Positions 18,088 through 26,801 of a stretch of DNA of 64,000 nt are shown here, piece by piece. The DNA comes from Planctomycetota bacterium. GTDB taxonomy: Bacteria > Planctomycetota > UBA1135 > GCA-002686595. The stretch's first letter is position 1. The number at the start of each line of letters is the position of its first letter. The translations under genes were made by a program, and so were the position numbers. Below the pieces are notes generated by a model, which worked only from the letters and a program-made list of their open reading frames with translations, was not told where the DNA came from and made no database searches. The stretch spans positions 682,001-746,000 of the forward strand of contig JADJQU010000001.1 of assembly GCA_016712565.1 (NCBI GenBank), given 5' to 3'.

Positions 18088-18489
18088 GCGAAACCCCGCT
18101 CGGCCCCCAGCCAGGTCCGGGCGCTGACGCGACGGGCGGGATCCGCAAGTCGCACGCTCCGGCCCTTGCATGGGCCGGCGCGGGCCGTGGAGGCCCCGTG
18201 CAGGCGGGCGCTGCCGGGCGCTGCCGGGCCCGCGAGGCTCGCCGCAATTTCTCCCAGGCAGGCCCAGCCCGCGGTGGGGTCGTGACTTCCCGCGCGCCGC
18301 GCCCGGACTTTCGCGCAGGGCGGGCGCCCCGGCTCGAAGACTTTTCCCGGGGGTCGGCGCGCTGGGGATTCCCTACGGCAGGGCGCCGCCAGCGGCCGAA
18401 GGAGGGCGTCGTTCCTCCCCCTTGGGCCCGCGCGTGCCTCCCACCGGTCCGCGTGGTCACCCGGCCACCGCCGCCCTCTTCGCCCCTCC
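18088..18489 (+). other. intergenic region after the pdh genes, no gene seen
   Basis: These 402 nt separate the E2 gene from the coiled-coil protein. Open frames here have no recognisable content. Short direct repeats (CGGGCGCTGCCGGGC around 18206-18231) are the only structure. No hairpin with a T tract and no clear -10 element were found. Confidence 0.4.
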
Positions 18490-21400
18490 ATGATCTCCCA
18501 GTTCGTCTTCGGATGTGTTTTCGAGGCCGTGAGCGGCGCTCTCGTGGCGGCGATCTGGCTCAAGTGGCGCAAGAGCGAGCGCGAACGCGCCCTGCAGGAG
18601 GACGAGCTCGAGGCCCACGCCCAGGAGGCCGACGAACTGCGCGGCGAACTCGAAGGCGTCGAGGCGGAGCTGGAGACGCAGCGGGCGGAGCTCGAGGCAC
18701 TGCGCGCGGCCGGACTCGCGACGGAGCCGGAACTCCGGTCCCTTCGGGATCGATGCGCGGAGCTCGAGGCCGTGCTCTCCCACCAGAGTGATCTGGAGGG
18801 GAGCTCGAACGAGCGCGCCGGCGAGTTGGAGAGCCGCACCGCCCTGGTGGCCGGGTTGCAGGGAGAACTCGCCGCGAAGGAGCAGGAACTCGAGGCGCAG
18901 GTGTCGCGCAGCCTGAAGTTGCAGGCGGAGCTGGACACGGCCCTCAGGGCGGCCCTCAGCGCGGCCGACGAGCGGCGCGAGTCCGAGGTGCTCGAAGAAC
19001 GCAAGCTGGCCCAGGCCCTGCGGGAGGAACTGGCCGCGGCCGAGGGACGCGCGGCCCTGCTGCAGTCCCGTGCCGACGAGGCTCTGCTGCTCGAGGCCCA
19101 GCTGGCGGAGAGCCGCGGCGTCCTGGCCGAGAACGCCGAGTCCCTGGCGCGCATGGAACGCGCGCTGCAGGAGCGCGAGAACGAACTGGCCGGCCTCCAG
19201 GCACTGGCCGAGAGCCGAGGGCGCGAACAGGCCCTGGAGACGGCTCGCCAGGCCGAGGAACTGGCACTGGCCCGCGGGTCCCTCGACCAGGCCGGAGAGG
19301 AAGTGCGCGGCCTGCGCCAGGAGATCGTCCGCCTGGGAGAGGAGTGCGGCTCCCTGCGAGGCGAGCTGGAGCGGGAACGATCCGAGGCGGCCGCGACCTC
19401 CGCGAAGTTGAACGCCGGCATCGCGGAGCGGGATGCCCGCGGGCGGGCACAGGCCGAGGCGGCCGTGGAGGCCGCGAACCTGCAGACCAGGACCGCGGCC
19501 CGGGGGCTGGCCCTGGAGCTGTGCCTGTCCGAGCGCGAGGCCGAACTGCACGACGCCCAGGCGCAACTCGAACGCCTGCAGGAGCAGGCCTCGGCCGGGC
19601 TCTTGCGCGCGGAGGCCCTGGGCCGGCGTTGCAGGGAGCTCGAGTGCGAAGTGGCGGCGGGGGCCTCGCGCGAGCACGAGCAGCGCGCGGAGTGGACCGC
19701 GCGGCGCGAGGAGTTCCAGGCCCAGGCGCTGCTCGGGGAGGAGGCGCTGCGCGATCGGGCGATCCTGATCGAGCGCCTGGAAGCCGGGATGGCGGCCAAG
19801 GACGCCCGCATCGACGATCAGGCCGCCCGCTGCCAGGCCCTCGAGCAGGACCTGCGGGTTCGCGAGCGGGAATCCGTGGAGGCCCGCGAGCGCGCCCAGG
19901 AGAACGCCGCGCGCTCCGCCGGCCGCGAGGCCGAGTTGGAAGGAAGACTGGCCGCCCGCGAGGAGGAGACCCAACGGCTGGCCTGCGAAGTGGCGCGCCG
20001 GGAGCAGTTGCTGTCCGCCCTGGAGCAGCGCACGGCGAGCCTGGTTCAGGAGCTGGAAGCCGCGAGGGAGGCGCACCAGGCCGAGCGCGAACGAGCCGAG
20101 GCGCTGCTCTCCGAAGAGCCCGTGACCCAGCGGATCCTGGCCGCCCGCGCCGGAGACCTGGAAGTTCAACTGGCTCACGCCATGGAAGAACTCGCGCGGC
20201 AGGCGGAGACCAACAGGTCCCTGCGCGAGACCGCGTTGACGGCGCGCATGGAGCTGGATTCCGCCGCCCTGCGCGAAGGCGCCCTGGAGGCGGAACTCGG
20301 TCGGCGCGGCGAAGCCGTGGACGAGCGCCACGCCGCCCTGCGAACCCGGGCGGAGGAACTGGAAGTGCGCCTCCTGGGCGCCAACGAAGCCGCGGGCGGC
20401 CTGCGGCGCGAGTGCGCCAAACTCACCGAACGCTGCGCCGCGCTGTGGAATCTGGTGGAAACGCGCGCCCACGAGCTTGAGCGGCGCGACGAGGAGCTTC
20501 ACGAGGCCCGCGCCTCGCTGGAGGTTCTCGACTACGCCGTGCAGAGCTGCCACGACGAGATTCGCAAGCGCGATGAGCTGCTCGAGCACTGGACCGAGAA
20601 CCGCCTCGAGAATCTGTTCGAGAGGCGTCACGGGGGCCGGGCCAACGCCCTGCCGGCGGCGTGCCGCGAGGGCCTCCAGCAGGGGGACCTGGAACTCGCC
20701 CTGCGCGGGTTCCTCGGGGACGCGTCGCCGCTCAGCGCCGAGCTCGTGGGAGAGCTGTGCGCGCGCTGGACCAGGAACTACGAGGAGTGGCGCCGCGCGC
20801 CCATCGACCGCGAGGTGGTCTACCTGTGGGCCGACGGCCTGCACCCGACCGCGGGCGCTGCCCATGGGGAGCAGGCCCTGCTGGTGGTGGTGGGGGCCTA
20901 CAGCGACGGCACTCGGGCGCTGCTGGCGGCCCAGTCCGGCGAGCGAGGCTCCAAGGACTGCTGGCTCGAGCTGTGCCTGAACCTCGCGAGCCGGGGCATG
21001 AACGTGCCGCGCATCGCCGTGGCGGACCGCAGCCTGGGGCTGTGGGCGGCCCTGGACGAGCTGGGCTGGAATTGCGCGCGTCAGTACTGCTGGAGCTACG
21101 CGAGCGCCGCGCTGCTCTCCGCACTGCCGCGCGAGCGCCGGGCCCCCATGGCCAAGTGGCTGCAGGCCCTGGTGGCCGCCGAGACGCGCGTGGAGAGTCG
21201 CGCTCAGCGCGATGCCCTGGTGCGCCGCTGCGGCTCCAGGCACGCGGAGGCGGCCCAGGCCGTCACGGCTCACTGGAAGGAGTTGTCGCGCTACCAGTCG
21301 TTTCCCAAGGAGCACTGGTCCCATCTGCGGACGACCGAGTCCCTGACCGCCCCGCTGGAGGCGCTGCACCTGCGCGCCGACTCGCCCAAGCAGGTGTCCA

Positions 21401-21681
21401 CCGTCCATCCCACGCCGCACCTGGAGAGCATCCTCTGGAGGCTCCTCTCGGCCGCCCTCCACAAGGCGCCGGCGCTGGACGCCCTGGAGCTCACCCAGAG
21501 CCTCGTGACCGCCCCCGACGTCGCCCGCCCGAACGTCGATGGGGGGCACGCCGCCGCGCCGGAGCTCGCCGGAACCGGGCCCCAGCTCGAGCAGGCCGGG
21601 ACCTCCGGCGATCCCGGTTCCTCGGGGGCCGACTCGCCCGCCGGGGGCCGTGCCAGGCGTCGTCGGCGCCGGGCCCACTGA
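18490..21681 (+). CDS. membrane-anchored coiled-coil protein with degenerate IS256/Mutator transposase domain
   Basis: The 1063-residue protein has one N-terminal membrane segment (about residues 3-24, ending IWLKWRKSERER). About 650 residues of glutamate/arginine-rich coiled coil follow. Residues of about 775-985 align by motif with IS256-family transposases: YLWADGLHP (D782), IAVADRSLGLWAAL (D846), and HWSHLRTTESLTA, where transposases have HLRTTNPIES. The third catalytic glutamate is threonine (T953), and the usual CWxH is CWSY, so transposition activity is unlikely. No other IS genes or obvious terminal repeats flank the domain. The frame is intact over 3.2 kb, which argues for retained function. 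The last 60 residues are disordered and basic. The role is unknown. Confidence 0.8.
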   Translation: MISQFVFGCVFEAVSGALVAAIWLKWRKSERERALQEDELEAHAQEADELRGELEGVEAELETQRAELEALRAAGLATEPELRSLRDRCAELEAVLSHQSDLEGSSNERAGELESRTALVAGLQGELAAKEQELEAQVSRSLKLQAELDTALRAALSAADERRESEVLEERKLAQALREELAAAEGRAALLQSRADEALLLEAQLAESRGVLAENAESLARMERALQERENELAGLQALAESRGREQALETARQAEELALARGSLDQAGEEVRGLRQEIVRLGEECGSLRGELERERSEAAATSAKLNAGIAERDARGRAQAEAAVEAANLQTRTAARGLALELCLSEREAELHDAQAQLERLQEQASAGLLRAEALGRRCRELECEVAAGASREHEQRAEWTARREEFQAQALLGEEALRDRAILIERLEAGMAAKDARIDDQAARCQALEQDLRVRERESVEARERAQENAARSAGREAELEGRLAAREEETQRLACEVARREQLLSALEQRTASLVQELEAAREAHQAERERAEALLSEEPVTQRILAARAGDLEVQLAHAMEELARQAETNRSLRETALTARMELDSAALREGALEAELGRRGEAVDERHAALRTRAEELEVRLLGANEAAGGLRRECAKLTERCAALWNLVETRAHELERRDEELHEARASLEVLDYAVQSCHDEIRKRDELLEHWTENRLENLFERRHGGRANALPAACREGLQQGDLELALRGFLGDASPLSAELVGELCARWTRNYEEWRRAPIDREVVYLWADGLHPTAGAAHGEQALLVVVGAYSDGTRALLAAQSGERGSKDCWLELCLNLASRGMNVPRIAVADRSLGLWAALDELGWNCARQYCWSYASAALLSALPRERRAPMAKWLQALVAAETRVESRAQRDALVRRCGSRHAEAAQAVTAHWKELSRYQSFPKEHWSHLRTTESLTAPLEALHLRADSPKQVSTVHPTPHLESILWRLLSAALHKAPALDALELTQSLVTAPDVARPNVDGGHAAAPELAGTGPQLEQAGTSGDPGSSGADSPAGGRARRRRRRAH

Positions 21682-21901
21682 TCCTCGGGGGGGGGCGGGG
21701 TTGCCGCGCCGGACGGTCCCAGGGGCGGATCCAGCGCTCAAGGGCCCCCCGGGGGAATCGTCCCGGCCTCAAGCCCCGCCTGGGGAGAGGTCGACCTAGC
21801 CCCGCACGGGCCTGCGGAAGCCCCGGCCGGCCCCACGTCGAGCACCCCGAGCGTCGCTCCAACGCTCCCTCCTCCTAACGCAGTCAAGCAGAGCCACCTC
21901 C

Positions 21902-24396
21902 ATGTCGGAACGCCAGACCAACCCGGAGACGCAGCCGGTCGACCACGCTTCGAATCCGTCCAAGATGACCGCCGCGGAGCTGCTGCAGGTGTGCATGGAG
22001 GGGAACGGCATGCCCTCGACGGTGCCTTCGAACGAAGCGGCGGATCCGAGCGCCGCGGCCGGATGGGCGCCGCCGGGACCCCCGAATCCCATGCGGACAG
22101 TGAGACGGACGAAGGCACCGCCGATCCGGTCCTCCCGGCCGCGGCGGAACATCCGGCAGCGCCGGCGGTCGGCTCGACCCGAGAGCGCGTGGTGCGCTCC
22201 GAGAGCCGGCTGCTCTACGGCCTGGGCAAGCTCGGCGGGCTCGGCCTCACGAGCCTGGGCGGCCTCTTGCTGGTGCTGCCCCGCGTTTCGGCCCAGATGG
22301 CGGAGACGTTGGCGCCCCTCAGTGGTCTGCGCTCCCAATCCGGCACGCTGATCGTCGGCGGCCTGTGCATCTTCACGGTCTCGGTCCTGATGCAGGCCCT
22401 GTGCCGTCTGCGCAACTCCCTCGACGACGTGAGCCTCGAGACCGTGCGGCTGCAGGGCATCGCCGAGGATGCGGCCTTCTCGCGCAGCGCCCTGGACCGC
22501 GTGTTCGTGGAGAACCGCTCCCTGATCCGCGAGGTCGTGCACTTGCAGGGCAAGCTGCGGCGACTGCTCGAGATCGTCTCGAACCCCGACTACACGGCCT
22601 CGATGTTCCGCCTGGCGGCCAGCGTCGACCAGCTGGGCAAGCAGGTGGACGTTTCGATGAAGGGGCAGTTCGCCCAACTGCAGAAGCAGGTGGTGGCGAT
22701 CGCCCAGCACGCCGAAACGGCCGAAAAACAGCTGCTGGCGGCCTTGGCCCAGATTCCGGTCCTGATCAAGGAGCAGCACAAGCTGCAACAGGCGTCCCTG
22801 CAGAACGGGTTCAAGGGCCTGCAATCGGCCGCCGAGACGGCCGACGCACGACTGGACGAGAGCCTGCGCGCCGCGGCGCGATTGGAGTCGGCCCTGCAGG
22901 AGCAGGCCGCGGCCATGGGAGTCCAGCTGGAGCAACTGGCGGGCGGCGTCCAAGAGCGCAGCCAGGACCTGGCCGCCTGCCTGGTCGAGCTGCGCACGCA
23001 CGTGTCGCAGTTGATCGATGAGCATCAGCTCGCCGTCCACGACGAGTTCCACCAACTGGTGGACCGCATGGACGTCGGCGAGCGCACCCAGTCGGCCGGC
23101 ATGGAGCGCATGGGCGAGGCCATGAAGTCGGGCATCCTCTCTCCAACATCGACGAACTGCAGGGGACGCTCACGCGACTCCAGGAAGCCAACGACCGGCG
23201 CGAGCGCGGTCTCTCCACGAATCTGGCGGAAATCAACGCGCGCATCGATGGCGATTCCAGCCGCACGCTGGAGGCGCTGGAGGCCACGCGGGCGCGGTTG
23301 GCCGACCAGCTGGGCACGACCCGCGGCGACCTGTCCGCGGGCATCGACCTGTTGGCGACGCAGCTCGGCGACCTGGAGCGCGTCCGGCGCGCCGAGGCGG
23401 ACGCCCAGGCGACGATGCTGAAGGAGCTGGAGCAGCGCGCGGCCGCCCGGGGCGCGGCCGGAGTCGAGTCCCTGAGCCAGGACGTGGCCGGCGTCGCCCG
23501 GCGCGTCGAGGACCTCGAAGCAGGCCTGGAGCAGACCGCTCAGCAGCAGCGGGAATGGGCGGGCCTGAGTGCCTCCAGCGTGGATCAGAATGCACAGGTG
23601 CTGCGCGCCGAAATGGCCCAACGCATGATGGACCTCGCGGTGCAGATGGAAGCCTCCCTGCGGGCCCAGGCCGCGGTCGTGCAGGACGCGGCCCGCGAGT
23701 CGGCCCATTCGGCCCAGCAGGAGACGCGTTCCGTGCGCAACGAGCTCACGGGACGGATGGCCCAGCTGGAAAGCCTGATGGAGCAGGCCTCCGGCGCCGC
23801 CCAGATCCTGGCCCGTGAGGCCTCCGCGGCCATGGAGCAGGCCTCCGAGGCGGTGCGCGGGGAATTCAGCTCGCGACTCGCGCGCCTGGAGCAGCGTCTG
23901 GAGTCCAGCGCCGGCGAACAACGCACGCTGATGCACGCCTTCGGCACCCACGCCCAGCACAACGTCGACGCGCTGAAGGAGGAATGGTCGCTGCAACTGG
24001 AACAGCAGGCCCAGCGCTACGAGGAACTGCTCGTGCAGCGCTCCGACGAGCTGACCAAGGACATGCTCGAGATCGCGGCGATCTTCAGCAACATCACCGA
24101 CGATCTGATGGACTGCGTCACCGCGCCCAGTCCGCAGGGCGAGGAGGTCCTGTCCGAGCTGGAGGGGATGCTCGAGGGGGCCTGTGGGGTTGCCGAGGAC
24201 GACGCGCTGCTGGAACCGGCGCGCGAGGAAGGCCTCGACGAGGTCGCGACGCATGGAGAGGGGCAGGGAGTGGGGCAGGGGGGGGCAGGGGAGAGGAAGC
24301 CCCGGGGAGAACCCCTGGGACGGCGATGGCGAACTGCCGCCGAGCGCCCTCCCCAGGAATCCCGGTGGTCCGGGGGGCTTCGGCTCGGGCCTGTAG
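21902..24396 (+). CDS. two-TM coiled-coil protein, broken by several frameshifts
   Basis: When the frames are joined, this is a roughly 830-residue protein. It has a disordered N-terminus (MSERQTNPETQ...), two membrane segments (near LGLTSLGGLLLVLP and TLIVGGLCIFTVSVL), then a long coiled coil with repeated QLE/ARE heptads, as in methyl-accepting or tape-measure-like helical rods. The frame changes at a C5 run (22079-22083), at about 23120-23145, and at a G8 run (24278-24285). The first two act as single-base losses, the third as one gain. The last frame closes with the plausible tail PWDGDGELPPSALPRNPGGP. It follows the transposase-domain coiled-coil gene on the same strand, and the two may work together. 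I cannot name a family. Confidence 0.55.
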
Positions 24397-24464
24397 CCGG
24401 TCGGGCCCGCGGACGCGCGGCAGCCGGAAGTCCTGCCCCGCGGTCCTCCTGGAGCAGGGCTCGG

Positions 24465-24515
24465 GCCGGATCAGGGCGCGAGCCGGATCAGGGCGCGAGC
24501 CGGATCAGGGCGCGA
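24465..24515. repeat. three tandem copies of a 17-bp repeat
   Basis: The unit GCCGGATCAGGGCGCGA occurs perfectly at 24465-24481, 24482-24498 and 24499-24515. The third copy includes the stop codon of the minus-strand lipoprotein gene. The period is not a multiple of three. It lies between two convergent gene ends. Confidence 0.9.
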
Positions 24516-24891
24516 GTTCGCCGCGCTGCTCGCCGTTGACGAGGACCCCCGCCGGGCCGATCTCGATCTTGGTCTCACCCCGGATCGAGCCGTAACGCCT
24601 GTCGCCGATCACGAGTTCCTCGCCCAGGAAATCCAACTTCCGTCCGTCGAGGGTCCACTCGGACTGCTGCGGGCCGCCGCCCTGGACCGAGACCGCCTTC
24701 ACGAGGTGGGGCGGCGCCGCCGCGAGGGATCCGGCGCCGTGCGCCGAGACGTAAGTGATCAGGCCCGAGGGATGGACCTCCACCGAGGTCACCCGCATCG
24801 GAGGGGGAGCCGCCTCCCGGACGCAGCCCGCGAACCCCGCGACCAAGGCACAGGACAGGGGCAGACGCACCGGGAACCAGGTCGAGAGCAT
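24505..24891 (-). CDS. small hypothetical lipoprotein
   Basis: The 128-residue product has a lipoprotein signal (RLPLSCALVAGFAGC, lipobox GFAGC) and a mature part rich in short beta-prone stretches (VTSVEVHPSGLITYVSA, GRKLDFLGEELVIGDRRYG). No family was recognised. Its start is 14 nt after the stop of the OPT transporter gene, so it is probably the second gene of that operon. It may be anchored at the membrane near the transporter. The C-terminus ends in the 17-bp tandem repeat. Confidence 0.65.
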   Translation of the reverse strand: MLSTWFPVRLPLSCALVAGFAGCVREAAPPPMRVTSVEVHPSGLITYVSAHGAGSLAAAPPHLVKAVSVQGGGPQQSEWTLDGRKLDFLGEELVIGDRRYGSIRGETKIEIGPAGVLVNGEQRGELAP

Positions 24892-24905
24892 GGGTCCGAT
24901 TCTCC

Positions 24906-26590
24906 CTAGATCAGGCCGAAGATGTGCAGCACCGGCTTGAGCACGCCGCCGATGCCCTCGGCCACGATGGCGGCCACGGCGATGGTGGTCAAGGTCGCGT
25001 CGCTCCACTTGAAGAGCTTGCCGAGCACGATCCACATCAGGAAACCGCCGACGAAGAACGCCAGCCCCAGGGCCGGGGCGAGCACCAGCCCCAGGCCCAC
25101 CCCGACCGATTCGGGCAGCCACTTGCGGATCGCGGGCACGGCCTCCAGCAGCGCGTACAGGACGCCCGCCACGGCCCCCCAGGTCAAGTAGGTGGTGGCC
25201 CCCGCGGGCAGCTCGCTGAAGCCCTTGTCGAAAACCTTGGCGCTTTCGGCCCAGATGCGCGCCACCGGCGCGGGCATGTTCTCGAAGCGCGTCTTGTTGG
25301 AGAGGATCCAGTCGAACATGTAGGCCGACACGATGGCGCAGGGCACCACGGTCAAGGTCTGGGTCCAGAACTGCCAGCGCGAGGGCACCTTGAAGGCCCG
25401 CCCGTAGACCATGTCGCTGGTCAAGAGACTCGCCTGGGCGCCCGAGCCGGACACGAACCCGGCGCCGGTCAGGTTGACGGCCGCGGACTTGCCGCCGAAC
25501 AGGGCCGTGACGCCCTGCAGCAGGATCCCCATGACGCGCGCCGGATTGAAGTTGGTCTGGGCCGCGGCGCGGGTGGCGATGATGTTCTGGATCAGGCCGG
25601 CGACCACCACCAGCACCACCACCAGGACCATGTTGAGGGCGAAGCGCAGGTTGAGCACCAGGGCGCAGGAGACGAAGGCCACCGAACCGAAGGCCAGGAT
25701 CATCTTGCCCGACAGGGGCGGGTCCGGGTCTTCGCTCTTGCCGCCCAGGGCCAGCATGGAGCGCATGGCCCCCGTGATCGTGCGCCAGTTGAGGGCCAAC
25801 ACGGTCAGGCCCGAGGCCACCAGGAATCCCAGGCCCGGCCAGTAGTACTTGTGGGGCGCCGCCTTGGGCTCGATGCCGAGGAAGGCGCTGCCGGCCATCA
25901 GGAGGCTCGCCCCCACGAGGAAGCCCACGCAGGTGCGCATGCCCATCAAATAGGAGCCGCCGATGGCGAAGGGGGCCAGCGCGATGGCGCCGCCGTAGGC
26001 CGCCAGTCCCGCGGCGTGGCTGCCCAAGGGAATCTCCGCCACGAAGCCCGGCAGGGCGAAGCCGTCTTCGTTGTTGCACACCACGTAGGCGCACATGAGC
26101 GCGAACGAGCCCACCAGGATCCACGCCTGCCTCGGATCGGCCTTCTCCACCAAGGTGCGGATGACCGTCTCCACGGCGCGCGCCCCGGGCCAGGGGAGGT
26201 TCTCCTTGAGGATCAGCAGGTTGCGCAACGGGATCGCCATGATCAGCCCGATCAGGCTGGACACCGTGCCGAACAGGGCCATGTCCAGGACGGAGTAGGG
26301 GTCTCCGGTCATGGCCTTGGCCGCATAAAAATTCGCGATGAAGCCCAGGCTCCTCCTCCCGCGGAGCCCATGGTGGCCACGATGACCATCTCCGTGCTGG
26401 TGATGCTCTTCGCGCCGAAGGGCAGCATCAGCGCGAAGAAGAACAGGGCCGCGATCGTCGGTCCCTCCTCGATGACGCCGAAGGACAGCGTCAGGTAGGA
26501 GTTCATGGCGCACAGGGCGAGCGAAAAGAGGAGGCCGAGGATCACCGAGCGCGCGGTGATGGGCGGCGTGGCGGCATGGAGGGTGGTCAT
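24906..26590 (-). CDS. OPT family oligopeptide/metal-chelate transporter, one frameshift
   Basis: This polytopic membrane protein of about 560 residues matches the OPT/YSL family, proton-coupled importers of oligopeptides or metal-chelator complexes. The N-terminus (SVILGLLFSLALCAMNSYLTLSFGV), SGSGAQASLLTSDMVYG and the ending EGIGGVLKPVLHIFGL are characteristic. The frame breaks in a GGAGGAGG stretch at about 26350-26360, where one base appears missing; the following segment (LGFIANFYAAKAMTG) continues in the new frame. The ATG at 26590 gives MTTLHAATPPITARS. A lipoprotein gene follows directly. TAGGCT 11 nt before the ATG may be its -10. Confidence 0.8.
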
Positions 26591-26601
26591 GTCGCGGGCA
26601 G

Positions 26602-26607
26602 AGCCTA
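26602..26607 (-). promoter_or_regulatory. -10-like hexamer of the OPT transporter gene
   Basis: TAGGCT, preceded by GC, ends 11 nt before the ATG at 26590 on the minus strand. No Shine-Dalgarno sequence lies between. Confidence 0.38.
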
Positions 26608-26635
26608 GCGGCGGACGGTGGGGATTGCTCTCGAT

Positions 26636-26694
26636 CCCCTGGCCGACCCCGAGGGCTCGGCCAGGGGCGTCCTGAGCGGCGTTCCTTCAGGACG
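26636..26694. terminator. two adjacent perfect hairpins between minus-strand genes
   Basis: The first hairpin has an 11-bp stem (26636-26646 with 26657-26667). The second has an 8-bp stem (26668-26675 with 26687-26694). They lie downstream of the sigma-fusion gene and upstream of the OPT gene on the minus strand, so termination of the former is the likely role, though no T tract is present. Confidence 0.5.
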
Positions 26695-26801
26695 TGGTGG
26701 GGGGGCCGGCGGTCATTGGCCAGAACCCGCGGCAGATCGGGCGGTCGCCGCCTGGGACCGGCATGGGGCCGGCGCATCCGGTTCCCACCGAGGTCCGGAT
26801 C

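Noticed and set aside
18457..21741. A 1094-codon minus-strand open frame
   Set aside because: It mirrors the coiled-coil/transposase-domain gene and has only low-complexity Gly/Leu/Gln content with no domain.
24465..24515. Possible CRISPR-like repeats
   Set aside because: The 17-bp units are directly tandem without spacers and no cas genes are present.
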